Positions 25,443 to 34,583 of a DNA stretch of 64,000 bases are shown piece after piece (the stretch's first letter is position 1; every line of letters begins with the position of its first letter). Made by a program: the position numbers and the translations under genes. The DNA lies in NCBI RefSeq assembly GCF_002879855.1, contig NZ_PNYB01000017.1, positions 62,001 to 126,000 on the forward strand, read 5' to 3'. Source of the DNA: Trinickia soli. GTDB lineage: Bacteria > Pseudomonadota > Gammaproteobacteria > Burkholderiales > Burkholderiaceae. The notes under the pieces were generated by a model. It saw nothing but the letters and a program-made list of their open reading frames with translations, was not told the DNA's origin and made no database searches.

Positions 25443-26858
25443 ATGTTCACGCTGAAGCTCTCTCGTTCTCGCAAGTACGAGGGCACGCTGGTCGATCAGA
25501 TCGTCTCGTCGATCCAGGAAGAATTGCGGCACGGCACCTATCCAGCCGGAACGGCGTTGCCGTCGATCCGTGCGTTTGCAAAAGCGCATAGCCTCAGCAC
25601 CTACACCGTATCGGAGGCGTATCAGCGCCTGGTTTCGCTGGGGCTGCTGATCGCACGCGCCGGGGCGGGCTACCGCGTCGCCACGCCGCCGGCCCAGGCG
25701 CCCGTTGCGCCCGGTCGGAGCGCCCCAAGCCTGAACGCGGCATGGCTCTTATCGGATGTATTCGCCGATCAGACGGTACCCATCAAGGCAGGTTGCGGAT
25801 GGATTCCGAACGATTGGGTCAACGAGAGCGGCATTCAGCACGCGCTGCGCGTGGTCAGCCGGGTGCCGGGCTCGCGCATCGGCGGATATGGCCATCCCTA
25901 CGGGTTCGGGGCGTTGCGAGAGCTCATTGCCGATGCACTGCGCAAATATGGACTCTCGGTCGGCACGGCCGAAGTGCTCATGACGCAGGGCGTCACGCAG
26001 GCATTGGATCTCGTGGTTCGCACCTTGCTGGCGCCGGGCGATACCGTCCTCGTCGAAGATCCCTGCTACTGCAACCTGCTTCAAATCCTGAAGGTTGCAT
26101 TCGTCAAGGTCGTCAGCGTGCGTCGCACGCGCGAAGGAATCGACAACGAGCAGCTCGAAGAACTCGTCAAGCGGCACCGGCCCAAGGGCATTTTCATCAA
26201 TACGGTGCTGCAGAATCCGTCGGGCGCATCGTTTGGTGCGCAGTCGGCATTTCGCCTGTTGCAGATTGCCGATCGCGAAGGGTTGTGGGTGGTCGAAGAC
26301 GATATCTCGCGCGCCCTCGCCCCCGCAGGCGCGCCGTGCCTCGCAGCAATGGAAGGGCTGCGCAGGGTCATTTATCTTTCGGGCTTTTCAAAGACGATCA
26401 CGCCGGCGATGCGCGTAGGGTATATCGCGGCCAGCCGCGACTTGATTTCCCGTTTTGCGCTGACCAAGATGGCCGTGGGCCTCACTTCCTCGGAGATCAC
26501 CGAACGGGCTGTCGCAAACATCCTGATCGACGGCCACTACGACCGCCACGCCGCTCATATCCGGGAGCGGCTGTTCAATGCGCACAGCCGCGTGACGCAA
26601 GCCATGACCGACGCCGGTCTCGAGCTGTTTCACACGCCGAACGCCGGGCTGTTCCTATGGGCGAAGCTGCCGATCGCGCCCGCAGACAGCATTGCCGTGG
26701 CGAACGATGCGCTGAGCAAGGGAATCTGGCTTGCGCCGGGCTCCTACTTCCGCCCGGACGAAAAAGCGTCGGAATGGTTCAGATTCAACGCAGCGACATC
26801 GGACGTTCCGGCCCTATGGACGTTTATGAAGGGGCTCGCGCGCCGCGGCGTTCGCTAG
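25443..26858 (+). CDS. MocR-family (GntR-HTH plus aminotransferase fold) regulator
   Basis: The 471-residue protein joins a GntR winged helix (residues 10-80; YPAGTALPSIRAFAKAHSLSTYTVSEAYQRL) to a fold-type I aminotransferase domain (about 110-465). The PLP Lys lies in YLSGFSKTITPAMRVGY, and EVLMTQGVTQALDLVVRTLL and VLQNPSGASF are also conserved. MocR proteins use PLP-bound amines as effectors. The gene is divergent from a PLP-dependent omega-aminotransferase, the usual genomic sign of a target. Downstream 26859-27090 is the leader of cspA. Confidence 0.92.
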   Translation: MFTLKLSRSRKYEGTLVDQIVSSIQEELRHGTYPAGTALPSIRAFAKAHSLSTYTVSEAYQRLVSLGLLIARAGAGYRVATPPAQAPVAPGRSAPSLNAAWLLSDVFADQTVPIKAGCGWIPNDWVNESGIQHALRVVSRVPGSRIGGYGHPYGFGALRELIADALRKYGLSVGTAEVLMTQGVTQALDLVVRTLLAPGDTVLVEDPCYCNLLQILKVAFVKVVSVRRTREGIDNEQLEELVKRHRPKGIFINTVLQNPSGASFGAQSAFRLLQIADREGLWVVEDDISRALAPAGAPCLAAMEGLRRVIYLSGFSKTITPAMRVGYIAASRDLISRFALTKMAVGLTSSEITERAVANILIDGHYDRHAAHIRERLFNAHSRVTQAMTDAGLELFHTPNAGLFLWAKLPIAPADSIAVANDALSKGIWLAPGSYFRPDEKASEWFRFNAATSDVPALWTFMKGLARRGVR

Positions 26859-27090
26859 TCGTCGTCAGCCTTTTTCTTTTGCGGCAAAAAGAATTGCCCC
26901 TTGCCTGAGAAATCGCTTGACCGATCCTTCCGTACCACGTAAAGTTCGCTTCACTAGTCTTCAAGAAGCGCGATTGCTGCTCATCATTAACCGCAAAGTG
27001 CGGTATTCGTTGTCCTCTCCCTCCTTGATTATTTTCGTGTCCGCTCACGTAGTGGCGCATTTTCTTATTTCTGCTCATTGAAGGATTTTC

Positions 27091-27294
27091 ATGGATACCG
27101 GTATCGTCAAGTGGTTCAACGACAGCAAGGGTTTTGGTTTCATTTCGCCGGACAACGGCAAGGATGACCTGTTCGCACATTTCTCCGAAATTCGCGCAGA
27201 CGGCTTCCGCACCCTCGTCGAGGGTCAACGCGTAAGCTTCGAAACGAAGCAAGGCCCGAAGGGTCTGCAAGCGTCCAACATCCAGCCCCTCTGA
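27091..27294 (+). CDS. Cold-shock domain protein (CspA family)
   Basis: The 67-residue protein is a complete cold-shock domain with both RNA-binding motifs, KGFGFIS (RNP1) and DLFAHF (RNP2). It starts after GAAGGA at 27091. These proteins melt RNA structure. A long leader (26859-27090) without a gene lies upstream, as is common for cspA-like mRNAs. It is followed by a strong hairpin and then an infA paralog, a pairing common in Burkholderiaceae. Confidence 0.95.
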   Translation: MDTGIVKWFNDSKGFGFISPDNGKDDLFAHFSEIRADGFRTLVEGQRVSFETKQGPKGLQASNIQPL

Positions 27295-27421
27295 TTCCCC
27301 TCAGATACTCTCTGCTGCGACAAAGACAATCCGCTGCAACGCGTCAATCGTCTTTGTCCCGGCGGCGCATTTTCGCGTCGCCGGACTATCTGCACGCATT
27401 TCCCCCGATTTATCGCACACT

Positions 27422-27456
27422 GCCGGGCAGGACGGTCGCTGACCGTCCTGCCCGGC
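27422..27456. terminator. Perfect 16-bp hairpin between cspA-like gene and infA
   Basis: Arms GCCGGGCAGGACGGTC (27422-27437) and its exact complement (27441-27456) enclose the three-base loop GCT. It is the strongest hairpin I see in the window. No U-tract follows, so it may act as a terminator stem, an mRNA stabiliser or a cold-responsive structure controlling read-through into infA. Confidence 0.7.
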
Positions 27457-27504
27457 CGTGCGCGCATCTCATCGCTCATTCGACTCAGTCATTGGAGAAT
27501 CATT

Positions 27505-27771
27505 TTGGCTAAAGAAGAATTACTGGAACTGGACGGCGTGGTCGACGAGGTTTTGCCCGACAGCCGCTATCGCGTCACGCTGGAGAACGGCGCCATCGTC
27601 GCCGCGTATGCGTCCGGCCGCTTGCGGAAGAACCATATCCGCATTCTCGCGGGCGATCGCGTCCGACTCGAATTGTCGCTTTACGATTTGACGAAAGGCC
27701 GCATCAACTACCGGCACAAGGACGAGCGAGCCACGGCTTCCGCCTCCCGGTCGCATTTTCATCGGCGCTGA
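27505..27771 (+). CDS. infA: Translation initiation factor IF-1 (second-type InfA)
   Basis: Translation starts at TTG 27505, as the family N-terminus [24 protein letters not shown] requires. The S1-like OB fold ([35 protein letters not shown]) is intact. The protein has 88 residues against 72 for E. coli IF-1; the extra tail is rich in Arg, Ser and His. IF-1 occupies the ribosomal A site at initiation. Its position behind cspA rather than in a ribosomal operon marks it as the additional InfA found in many betaproteobacteria. Confidence 0.88.
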   Translation: MAKEELLELDGVVDEVLPDSRYRVTLENGAIVAAYASGRLRKNHIRILAGDRVRLELSLYDLTKGRINYRHKDERATASASRSHFHRR

Positions 27772-28123
27772 TTCTCAGTCCGTCCGCGTGTATCCGGTCA
27801 GCGATCGGCGGACGGCGCATCACTCACGCCGCGCTGCAAAGTTGGCAGCCGCCGGCAGGCCGCATCGAACACGGCCCCAAACCATCCGCCAGCCTCCTCC
27901 GGCCAACCCCATCGAATCCCTACGCGCGACCTGCCCGTGCCGAACGCGCACGCCAGACGGCGCAACCCCGGTCTAAAGGTCTCACGCATTTTGCCGATAT
28001 TTCAATGAGGGGATATCAGCGCGGCCGCATCGCCCGGGACCTTACAACAGCATCGCGCCGCCCACTCGCGCCCTTTGTCGGGGGTATGCCGGCTCTCGCT
28101 CGTTCGCGCATTTTTACCGTTCA
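27772..28123. other. Intergenic region after infA, with a possible terminator hairpin
   Basis: These 352 bases have no convincing gene. An 8-base inverted repeat, CCGTCCGC at 27780-27787 with GCGGACGG at 27808-27815, could end infA transcription. The rest would hold the promoter of the GGDEF-EAL gene; no clear motif is seen. Confidence 0.4.
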
Positions 28124-30916
28124 ATGTCATTCAGCCTGCCCTTCGATGTTCTGCGCTCCGCGGCGCGGTGGTGGCGGCGTGCCGTGCGTACGGACCGCCG
28201 GCTGCCCGTCACCGTGCTGCTCGTGCTCGCGGGCCTCGCCATGTTCGCGTTCGGCGTCGGGTATACGCTGACCTGGCGCGAGCATTGGGATGAGGCCACA
28301 GCGCGCGCCCTCGCCACGCGCAATGACATAGACACCCTGCAAACGCTGTATTTGCGAGCCAACGCCGACTTCCTTCAGGGCCTCGGCACAGCGCGCCGCG
28401 CGTCGTTCGCCTGGCCGGTAGCGCGCGTCGGCTCGGCGGTCGCGTGCTTTCGCAGGCTCGAAGCGAGCTACGCGCGCGACGCAAGCAACGCCGCCAGCGC
28501 TGAAATGGTCCTGCAGCTGCGCAAAGAAACCGCTCAGTGGGAGTGGCTGCTGGCCGATATTGCCGTCAACGCTCGCATGGCCGATGGCCGCGCATCCGTC
28601 GACAGCGCGCAGCTATTGGAAGCAAATCGCTTACTCGCGAACATCGCCGCACAGCTGGGTGCGCTGCGCGACGCTCAAACGAAAATCCTGCGTTCGGGGT
28701 CCGATCAAAACAGTCGGAACATCGAAATCGAAGGCATCGGCCTGGCGCTTACGGCCCTCGTCGCCTGCGCCCTGCTGAGCTATGCGTTCGTCGCGCACTA
28801 TCGCGCCGGACTCGCCCGGCAGCGCGTGCGGCTCCTTGCCGCCGAAAACGAAGATCGATTTCGCAAGTACTTCGATTATCACGCGCTTCCCATGCTGATC
28901 TTCGATGTCGATTCACTCGACATCATCACGGCAAATCGTGCGGCCGGCGTGCAGTACGGACATACGCACGATGAACTGTGTGCGCTCAACATGTCGTCGC
29001 TGTATGCGCCCGCCGACATGTCCGCGTTTTTGCAAGAGCTGCGCACGGTGCAGGCGACGGGCACCTGTAGCGGGAATGCCGGGGTATGCCGGCACCTGCA
29101 TCGCGATGGCAGCCCCCTTTACGTGGAGCTGTCGTATCACTTCCTGACCTATGCGAAGCGTGATGCGTGCTTCATCACGGCGGTCGATGTCACCGCGAGA
29201 AAGAATGCGGAATTTGCGCTGACGCTGCGCAGCCGGGCACTTGCCGCAATCGGCAACGGCGTCCTGATCTCTCGCGCCACCGAACGGGGACACGTCATCG
29301 AGTATGTCAATCCCGCTTTCGAGAAGATCACCGGCTATACGCGCGCGCAGGTCCTCGGCCATGACTACGCCCGCCTGAGCCAGGACAGCGTGAACCGGAA
29401 ACTGTTCAAGCAGATACATGACGCGTTGGCCAATCGCCGTGAAACGAACACGTTGCTGCAAAGCCGACGCGCCGACGGCACGTCGTTCTGGGGTCAGCTT
29501 CATATCGCGCAGGTGCGAGACGAACGCGACGCGCTGACATACCACATCTGCGTGGTCAGCGACCTCACGGAGCTCGTCGATTCCCGCGATCGCCTGATCA
29601 AACTCGCGCGCCGCGACGCGCTGACCGGGCTGCCGAATCGAGTCACGCTGCGCGAACTGATGGAACAGGCCATCGAAGAAGAGAGCGCGTTCGCGTTGCT
29701 GTTCATGGACCTCGATCGCTTCAAAGACATCAACGACAGCCTGGGCCACGGCGCCGGCGATCGATTGCTGCGCGAGGCGGCTCAACGGATCTCTGCGTGC
29801 CTGGGCGAGGACGGCGTCGCGACGCGTTATGGCGGCGACGAGTTCGTTGCCATGCTCGCGCGCCCGTACGAGCATGGGCGATTGGCCATGTTGCTGGAGC
29901 GCGTGGCGCGTGCCTTCGACATGCCCTTCCAGATCGACGACGTCCAACTGCGTGTGGAGATGAGCATCGGCTTGGCCTGCTACCCCGGCGATGGCGCCGA
30001 CGCCGAGACGTTGCTCAAGCATGCAGACCTCGCGATGTATCACGCCAAAGCATGCGGCCGGAACAACGTCGAACGCTTTCAGCCCACTTTGGCGCAGGCT
30101 GCAGATCGACGCATCGCGCTCTCGCGCTTGCTGCACGACGCGCTCGAACAAAACAGCTTCGAACTGGCCTATCAACCGCAGGTCGACCTGCGCACGCAGC
30201 GCGTGACGGGCGTCGAAGCGCTGATACGCTGGCACGATCCGGCCATCGGCACAGTCAGCCCCGCCACTTTCATCCCGCTCGCGGAAGAGATCGGCCTGAT
30301 CGGCGCCATCGGCGAATGGGTGTTGCTGACGGCTTGCACCCAGGCCAGGCAATGGGAGCATGCGCTGCCCGATTTGCGGATGTCCGTCAATGTCTCGCCG
30401 CGTCAGCTCGCACGCGGCGATTTCTGCGACGTGGTCGCACGCGTGCTCGCGTCGACGGGGCTTGCCGCACATCGGCTCGAACTGGAGATAACGGAGGGTG
30501 CGCTCGTCGCGCCCGGCGCGCTGCCGACGTTGCGTGCGCTCAGCGAAATGGGTCTATCGATTGCGATCGACGATTTCGGAACGGGATACTCGAGCCTGTC
30601 CTATCTCCGGTCGTTCCATGCAGACCGGTTGAAGATCGACCTGTCGTTTGTCCGTGGCATCGGTACGAGCAGTGCGGATGAAGCGATTATCCGGGCAATC
30701 CTCGCCCTTGCCGACAGTCTCGGCTTCGAGACCGTCGCCGAAGGCGTCGAGCAGACCGCGCAATTGGCGTTCCTGGTCGATCACGGCTGCGCCGTCGTGC
30801 AGGGCTATCATTTTTCAGCGGCGTTGCCAGCCGATGAGATCCCCGCCTGTATCGAGCGACTATCGGCGCAATGGCCGAGCGCGCAGCCGGCCTGCGCTCC
30901 GGTGCCGTTGCGCTAA
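28124..30916 (+). CDS. Membrane-bound PAS-GGDEF-EAL cyclic-di-GMP enzyme
   Basis: The 930-residue protein has a membrane helix at about residues 27-50, an extracytoplasmic sensor of about 150 residues, a second helix near 205-228, two PAS domains (about 240-360 and 370-490), a GGDEF domain with intact RYGGDEFV, and an EAL domain with VTGVEALIRW, IDDFGTGYSSLSYLR and ETVAEGVEQ. Both catalytic signatures are intact, so it could make and break c-di-GMP. No LRR inhibitory RxxD site was identified with certainty. It stands alone before the DUF3348 operon. Confidence 0.92.
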   Translation: MSFSLPFDVLRSAARWWRRAVRTDRRLPVTVLLVLAGLAMFAFGVGYTLTWREHWDEATARALATRNDIDTLQTLYLRANADFLQGLGTARRASFAWPVARVGSAVACFRRLEASYARDASNAASAEMVLQLRKETAQWEWLLADIAVNARMADGRASVDSAQLLEANRLLANIAAQLGALRDAQTKILRSGSDQNSRNIEIEGIGLALTALVACALLSYAFVAHYRAGLARQRVRLLAAENEDRFRKYFDYHALPMLIFDVDSLDIITANRAAGVQYGHTHDELCALNMSSLYAPADMSAFLQELRTVQATGTCSGNAGVCRHLHRDGSPLYVELSYHFLTYAKRDACFITAVDVTARKNAEFALTLRSRALAAIGNGVLISRATERGHVIEYVNPAFEKITGYTRAQVLGHDYARLSQDSVNRKLFKQIHDALANRRETNTLLQSRRADGTSFWGQLHIAQVRDERDALTYHICVVSDLTELVDSRDRLIKLARRDALTGLPNRVTLRELMEQAIEEESAFALLFMDLDRFKDINDSLGHGAGDRLLREAAQRISACLGEDGVATRYGGDEFVAMLARPYEHGRLAMLLERVARAFDMPFQIDDVQLRVEMSIGLACYPGDGADAETLLKHADLAMYHAKACGRNNVERFQPTLAQAADRRIALSRLLHDALEQNSFELAYQPQVDLRTQRVTGVEALIRWHDPAIGTVSPATFIPLAEEIGLIGAIGEWVLLTACTQARQWEHALPDLRMSVNVSPRQLARGDFCDVVARVLASTGLAAHRLELEITEGALVAPGALPTLRALSEMGLSIAIDDFGTGYSSLSYLRSFHADRLKIDLSFVRGIGTSSADEAIIRAILALADSLGFETVAEGVEQTAQLAFLVDHGCAVVQGYHFSAALPADEIPACIERLSAQWPSAQPACAPVPLR

Positions 30917-31097
30917 CCCGCCAGCGTCAGGAACGACGCCTGATGCGTGTTGCAGCGAACGCGTTCGGCGTTCGGCTATCCACAGCCATCCCTTCGCGTC
31001 GAAGCAAGCACCGCGGGTCCGCCGCAGCCTCGAACCTCATCTACGCCGACCTCTGCCCCGCCAACGTGTAAACTGCGACTCTTTGACTTTTCGTCGT

Positions 31098-31832
31098 ATG
31101 GAGCACGCACCTCAGCGCACTGCCTTCAGCGGTCCGGCCCTGATCCGCTTACTGGCGCGTCTGACCGACGCCGAGGTTTCCGACCCCAAACAGTCGCTCG
31201 CGGACCGTCTGAGCCAATGGCTCGCCTGGACCGACGCGATCAAGCTGTCCTCCGCACTGAACGGCAATCCGCCCGCGACGGCCGCCGGGGCGCCAGCCAA
31301 CCTCGGCGCCGCGGAGAAGGAATGCGCGCGCGTTCGCAGCGCGTTGGCCAATGCGATCGCCAACGACAGCACGTTCGCGGCCATCAGGCCGCGCGGGGCA
31401 GCCATGGAGCCATCCGCGGCGGACGACCCGGTCGATTCCTCAGTGCTGCGTCAGCGCTATCTCTTCCTGCAGCGCGAGATGGAAACGGCCATCGGCCACT
31501 TGCGCGAGCGGCTGCGCGTCACCTTGGCCGCCCAAACGCCTGGCATGGCGAAGCTGGCCATGGTGGACGCCGTCATGGAGCGTGCGCTGGCCCCGCGCGA
31601 GCAGAGTCTGCTGGCGGCCCTGCCCAGGCTCATGACGACGCACTTCGAGCGTTTGCGTCGACAAGCTCAGCAAGCGCCGGGCGACGCGCAGGCGACGGAA
31701 GTCACGGCGAAGCATGCGCCCTGCCCCTGGCTGGACACGTTCCGCAAGGATATGCAAAGCGTGCTGCTTGCCGAAATGGAAGTTCGTTTTCAACCGGTCG
31801 AAGGATTGCTCGCCGCCCTTCGCACTAGCTAA
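31098..31832 (+). CDS. DUF3348 protein, first gene of a MotAB-like operon
   Basis: The 244-residue product has no signal peptide or membrane segment and matches the DUF3348 family of betaproteobacteria, with an N-terminal RTAFSGPALIRLLARLTD and a helical C-terminal half ending in a PCPWLDTFRKDMQSVLLAE motif. Function is unknown. The next gene begins 10 bases later, so it is co-transcribed with the DUF802, OmpA-like and DUF2894 genes. A cytoplasmic partner of the membrane motor is the simplest guess. Confidence 0.85.
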   Translation: MEHAPQRTAFSGPALIRLLARLTDAEVSDPKQSLADRLSQWLAWTDAIKLSSALNGNPPATAAGAPANLGAAEKECARVRSALANAIANDSTFAAIRPRGAAMEPSAADDPVDSSVLRQRYLFLQREMETAIGHLRERLRVTLAAQTPGMAKLAMVDAVMERALAPREQSLLAALPRLMTTHFERLRRQAQQAPGDAQATEVTAKHAPCPWLDTFRKDMQSVLLAEMEVRFQPVEGLLAALRTS

Positions 31833-31842
31833 CCGGGACACT

Positions 31843-33939
31843 ATGTCCAGACATTTGAACAACGTATTGGTTTTCGTGGCGGGTCTTGCCGCCGTGTGCT
31901 GGGTCGGCGTGGGTTACGTCGGCTCCAATCCGCTCGCGCTGCTCGTCACGATGTTGATTGCCGCCTGCTACCTCGCAGGCGCCCTCGAACTGCAGTGCTA
32001 CAGTCAGGCCACATCGAGCTTGACGCGCATGATCAACGGTCTCGCGAGCCCGCCGCGCAACCTGCCCGACTGCCTCGACCCGCTGCATCCGAGCTTGCGC
32101 AACGCGGTGCGCCTTCGCATCGAGGGCGAACGCGTGGCGCTGCCGGGGCCCGCGCTGACACCGTATCTCGTCGGCCTGCTCGTGCTGCTCGGTATGCTCG
32201 GCACGCTGCTCGGCATGGCAGCCACTTTGCGCGGCACCGGGCTCGCGCTCGAAAGCGCAACGGACATCGATGCGATCCGCGCGTCGCTATCCGCGCCGGT
32301 CAAGGGGCTGGGCTTTGCGTTCGGCACGTCGATCGCGGGCGTGGCGACATCCGCCATGCTCGGCCTGCTTTCGACGTTGTGCAAACGTGAACGGATTCAA
32401 GCCGCGCAACAGCTCGACGTGAAGATCGCCACCACATTGCGCACGTATTCGCGAACGTATCAGCGGGAGGAAACCTTCAAACTCCTGCAACGGCAGGCGG
32501 AAACGATGCCCGCGCTCGTCGATCGATTGCAAGCGATGATGGCGACGATCGAGCAGCAGAGCCTCACCTCGGGGGAACGGCAACTCGCACGTCAGGACGC
32601 GTTTCATCGCGAAGTCGAGACCGCTTACACGCGGCTCGCCGCATCTGTCGAGCAGTCGTTGAAACGTACCGTCACCGACAGCGCGCGGGCAGCCGGCGCG
32701 GCGCTGCAGCCCGTCATGGAAGCGACAATGGCGGGACTCTCGCGCGAAACAGCCACGTTGCATAGTGCAGTGACGCAGGCTGTCGAGCGGCAGCTCGATG
32801 CACTATCGGCCGGTTTCGAGGCGACGACGCACACGGTGGCGGACGTCTGGCGCGAGGCACTCGCGCAACAAGGCAGGTCGAGCGAGGCGCTCACCCAACG
32901 CCTCGATACATCGCTCGCCCGCTTCACCGAAACGTTCGAACAACGCTCGTCGACCCTGCTGCAAGAGATCGCCACGCGTCTGGCAGCGACGTCGGGCAGC
33001 ATGTCGGCCGCGTGGGCCGAGGCGCTGTCGCGGCAAGATCGCGTGAATGAAACGCTGGCCGATCGCAATCGAGACGCGCTGGCGGCGGCCGCCGCGACAT
33101 TCGAACAACATGCCAATGCACTGCTGCACAGCGTCGGCGAATCGCACGCGCAGTTGCAGGCGCGATTGTCGTCGCACGATGAGCAGCGGCTGGCCACCTG
33201 GAACGAAACGCTCGCTTCGATCGTCGCCAGGTTGAGCAACGAGTGGGAACAGGCCGGGATGCGCACGAGCAGCCGGCAGCAAGAGATCTGCGACACGCTC
33301 GCGCAGACAGCGCGCGAGATATCGGCCGATACGCAAGCGCGCACGAGCGAAACGATCGCCGAGATCGGCCGACTCGTGGATGCCGCTGCGCAAGCGCCGC
33401 GGGCTGCCGCCGAAGTCGTTGCCGAACTGCGTCAGAAACTTTCCGACAGCATGGTGCGCGATACGGCGATGCTCGAAGAACGCAGCCGCCTGCTCGCCAC
33501 GCTCGAAACCTTGCTCGACGCAGTCAACCATGCCAGCACCGAGCAACGAACGGCAGTCGATGCATTGGTCGCGACTTCGGCGAATCTGCTCGATCGCGTC
33601 GGCACGCAATTCGCCGAGAAGGTCGAAGGCGAAACGTCGAAGCTCACGGCCGTTGCGGCCCAAGTCACGGGCAGCTCCATCGAAGTCGCGAGCCTGGGCG
33701 AAGCATTCGGGCTGGCCGTACAGCTGTTCGGCGAATCCAACCGGGAATTGATGGCCCATTTGCAGCGCATCGAAGCCGCGCTCGACAAATCGCTTGCGCG
33801 CAGCGACGAACAACTTGCCTACTACGTGGCTCAGGCGAAAGAAGTCATCGACCTCAGCATGCTGTCGCAGAAGCAGGTCATTGAAGATCTGCAACAGCTC
33901 GCCGGGCAGCGGCAGTCAGCCGGAGCCCAGGCAGCATGA
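31843..33939 (+). CDS. DUF802 protein: MotA/ExbB/ZorA-like membrane domain with long coiled-coil tail
   Basis: From ATG 31843 the protein has 698 residues. Four hydrophobic helices lie in the first 190 residues, including LVGLLVLLGMLGTLLGMAATL and GLGFAFGTSIAGVATSAMLGLL, which resemble the pore helices of MotA/ExbB proteins. The remaining 500 residues are Ala/Gln/Glu/Arg-rich heptad sequence predicting a very long cytoplasmic coiled coil. A MotA-like pore plus long tail is the plan of ZorA in Zorya phage defence. It overlaps the MotB-like gene by four bases. DUF802 assignment follows from the known gene order in Burkholderiaceae. Confidence 0.82.
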   Translation: MSRHLNNVLVFVAGLAAVCWVGVGYVGSNPLALLVTMLIAACYLAGALELQCYSQATSSLTRMINGLASPPRNLPDCLDPLHPSLRNAVRLRIEGERVALPGPALTPYLVGLLVLLGMLGTLLGMAATLRGTGLALESATDIDAIRASLSAPVKGLGFAFGTSIAGVATSAMLGLLSTLCKRERIQAAQQLDVKIATTLRTYSRTYQREETFKLLQRQAETMPALVDRLQAMMATIEQQSLTSGERQLARQDAFHREVETAYTRLAASVEQSLKRTVTDSARAAGAALQPVMEATMAGLSRETATLHSAVTQAVERQLDALSAGFEATTHTVADVWREALAQQGRSSEALTQRLDTSLARFTETFEQRSSTLLQEIATRLAATSGSMSAAWAEALSRQDRVNETLADRNRDALAAAAATFEQHANALLHSVGESHAQLQARLSSHDEQRLATWNETLASIVARLSNEWEQAGMRTSSRQQEICDTLAQTAREISADTQARTSETIAEIGRLVDAAAQAPRAAAEVVAELRQKLSDSMVRDTAMLEERSRLLATLETLLDAVNHASTEQRTAVDALVATSANLLDRVGTQFAEKVEGETSKLTAVAAQVTGSSIEVASLGEAFGLAVQLFGESNRELMAHLQRIEAALDKSLARSDEQLAYYVAQAKEVIDLSMLSQKQVIEDLQQLAGQRQSAGAQAA

Positions 33940-34583
33940 TGAGCGAGGAAATCGACGGCGCACTCGACGATGCGGCGCCGGTATGGCCCGCCTTCGGCGA
34001 TCTGATGTCGGTACTGCTTGGCGCCTTCATGCTGATCCTGGTGGGCGTGATTGGCGCGCAGTTGGATCTGTCGACCAAGCTTGCGAAAGAGGTCAGGCAA
34101 CGACAAATGGAGACGCAGCGCCGTCAGGCGTTGGAGCATGCGCTCGCAGGTCCGCTGGCGGCCGGTCGCGTGACGCTCGTGAACGGACGCATCGGCATTC
34201 GAGGCAGCGTGTTGTTCGCGCTGAATTCCGATCAGCTTCAGCCCGAAGGTCGGGAGGTATTGAAGAGCCTGGCCGGCCCGCTATCGAGCTATCTCGGCGC
34301 TCGCGATGAGATTCTGATGGTGAGCGGCTTTACCGACGACCGGCAGGTACGCGGCGGCAACCGCAGCTTCGCGGACAACTGGGAGCTGTCGGCGCAACGG
34401 GCATTGACCGTCACGCGCGCGCTGATCGATGCCGGGGTGCCCGCCTCGTCCGTGTTTGCGGCCGCGTTCGGCTCGCAGCAACCTGTCAGCTCGAATACCG
34501 ACGAGGAAGGACGCGCGAAAAATCGGCGGGTCGAAATCGCGCCCGTTCCACGGCCCTCGTCCGCCACGGCATCCCATGAGTAA
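33936..34583 (+). CDS. OmpA/MotB/ZorB-like peptidoglycan-binding protein
   Basis: The 215-residue protein has one N-terminal membrane helix (WPAFGDLMSVLLGAFMLILVGVI). A conserved Asp stands at its start, where MotB and ZorB carry the proton-accepting Asp. A short linker leads to an OmpA-C domain with ILMVSGFTDD, NWELSAQRALTVTRALIDAG and the terminal NRRVEI. Together with the preceding gene it should form a MotA5B2-type ion-driven motor anchored to peptidoglycan. It overlaps both neighbours, which implies tight co-translation. Confidence 0.88.
   Translation: MMSEEIDGALDDAAPVWPAFGDLMSVLLGAFMLILVGVIGAQLDLSTKLAKEVRQRQMETQRRQALEHALAGPLAAGRVTLVNGRIGIRGSVLFALNSDQLQPEGREVLKSLAGPLSSYLGARDEILMVSGFTDDRQVRGGNRSFADNWELSAQRALTVTRALIDAGVPASSVFAAAFGSQQPVSSNTDEEGRAKNRRVEIAPVPRPSSATASHE

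Noticed and set aside
28913-30472. Minus-strand open frame of 519 codons
   Set aside because: Antisense to the intact PAS, GGDEF and EAL domains.
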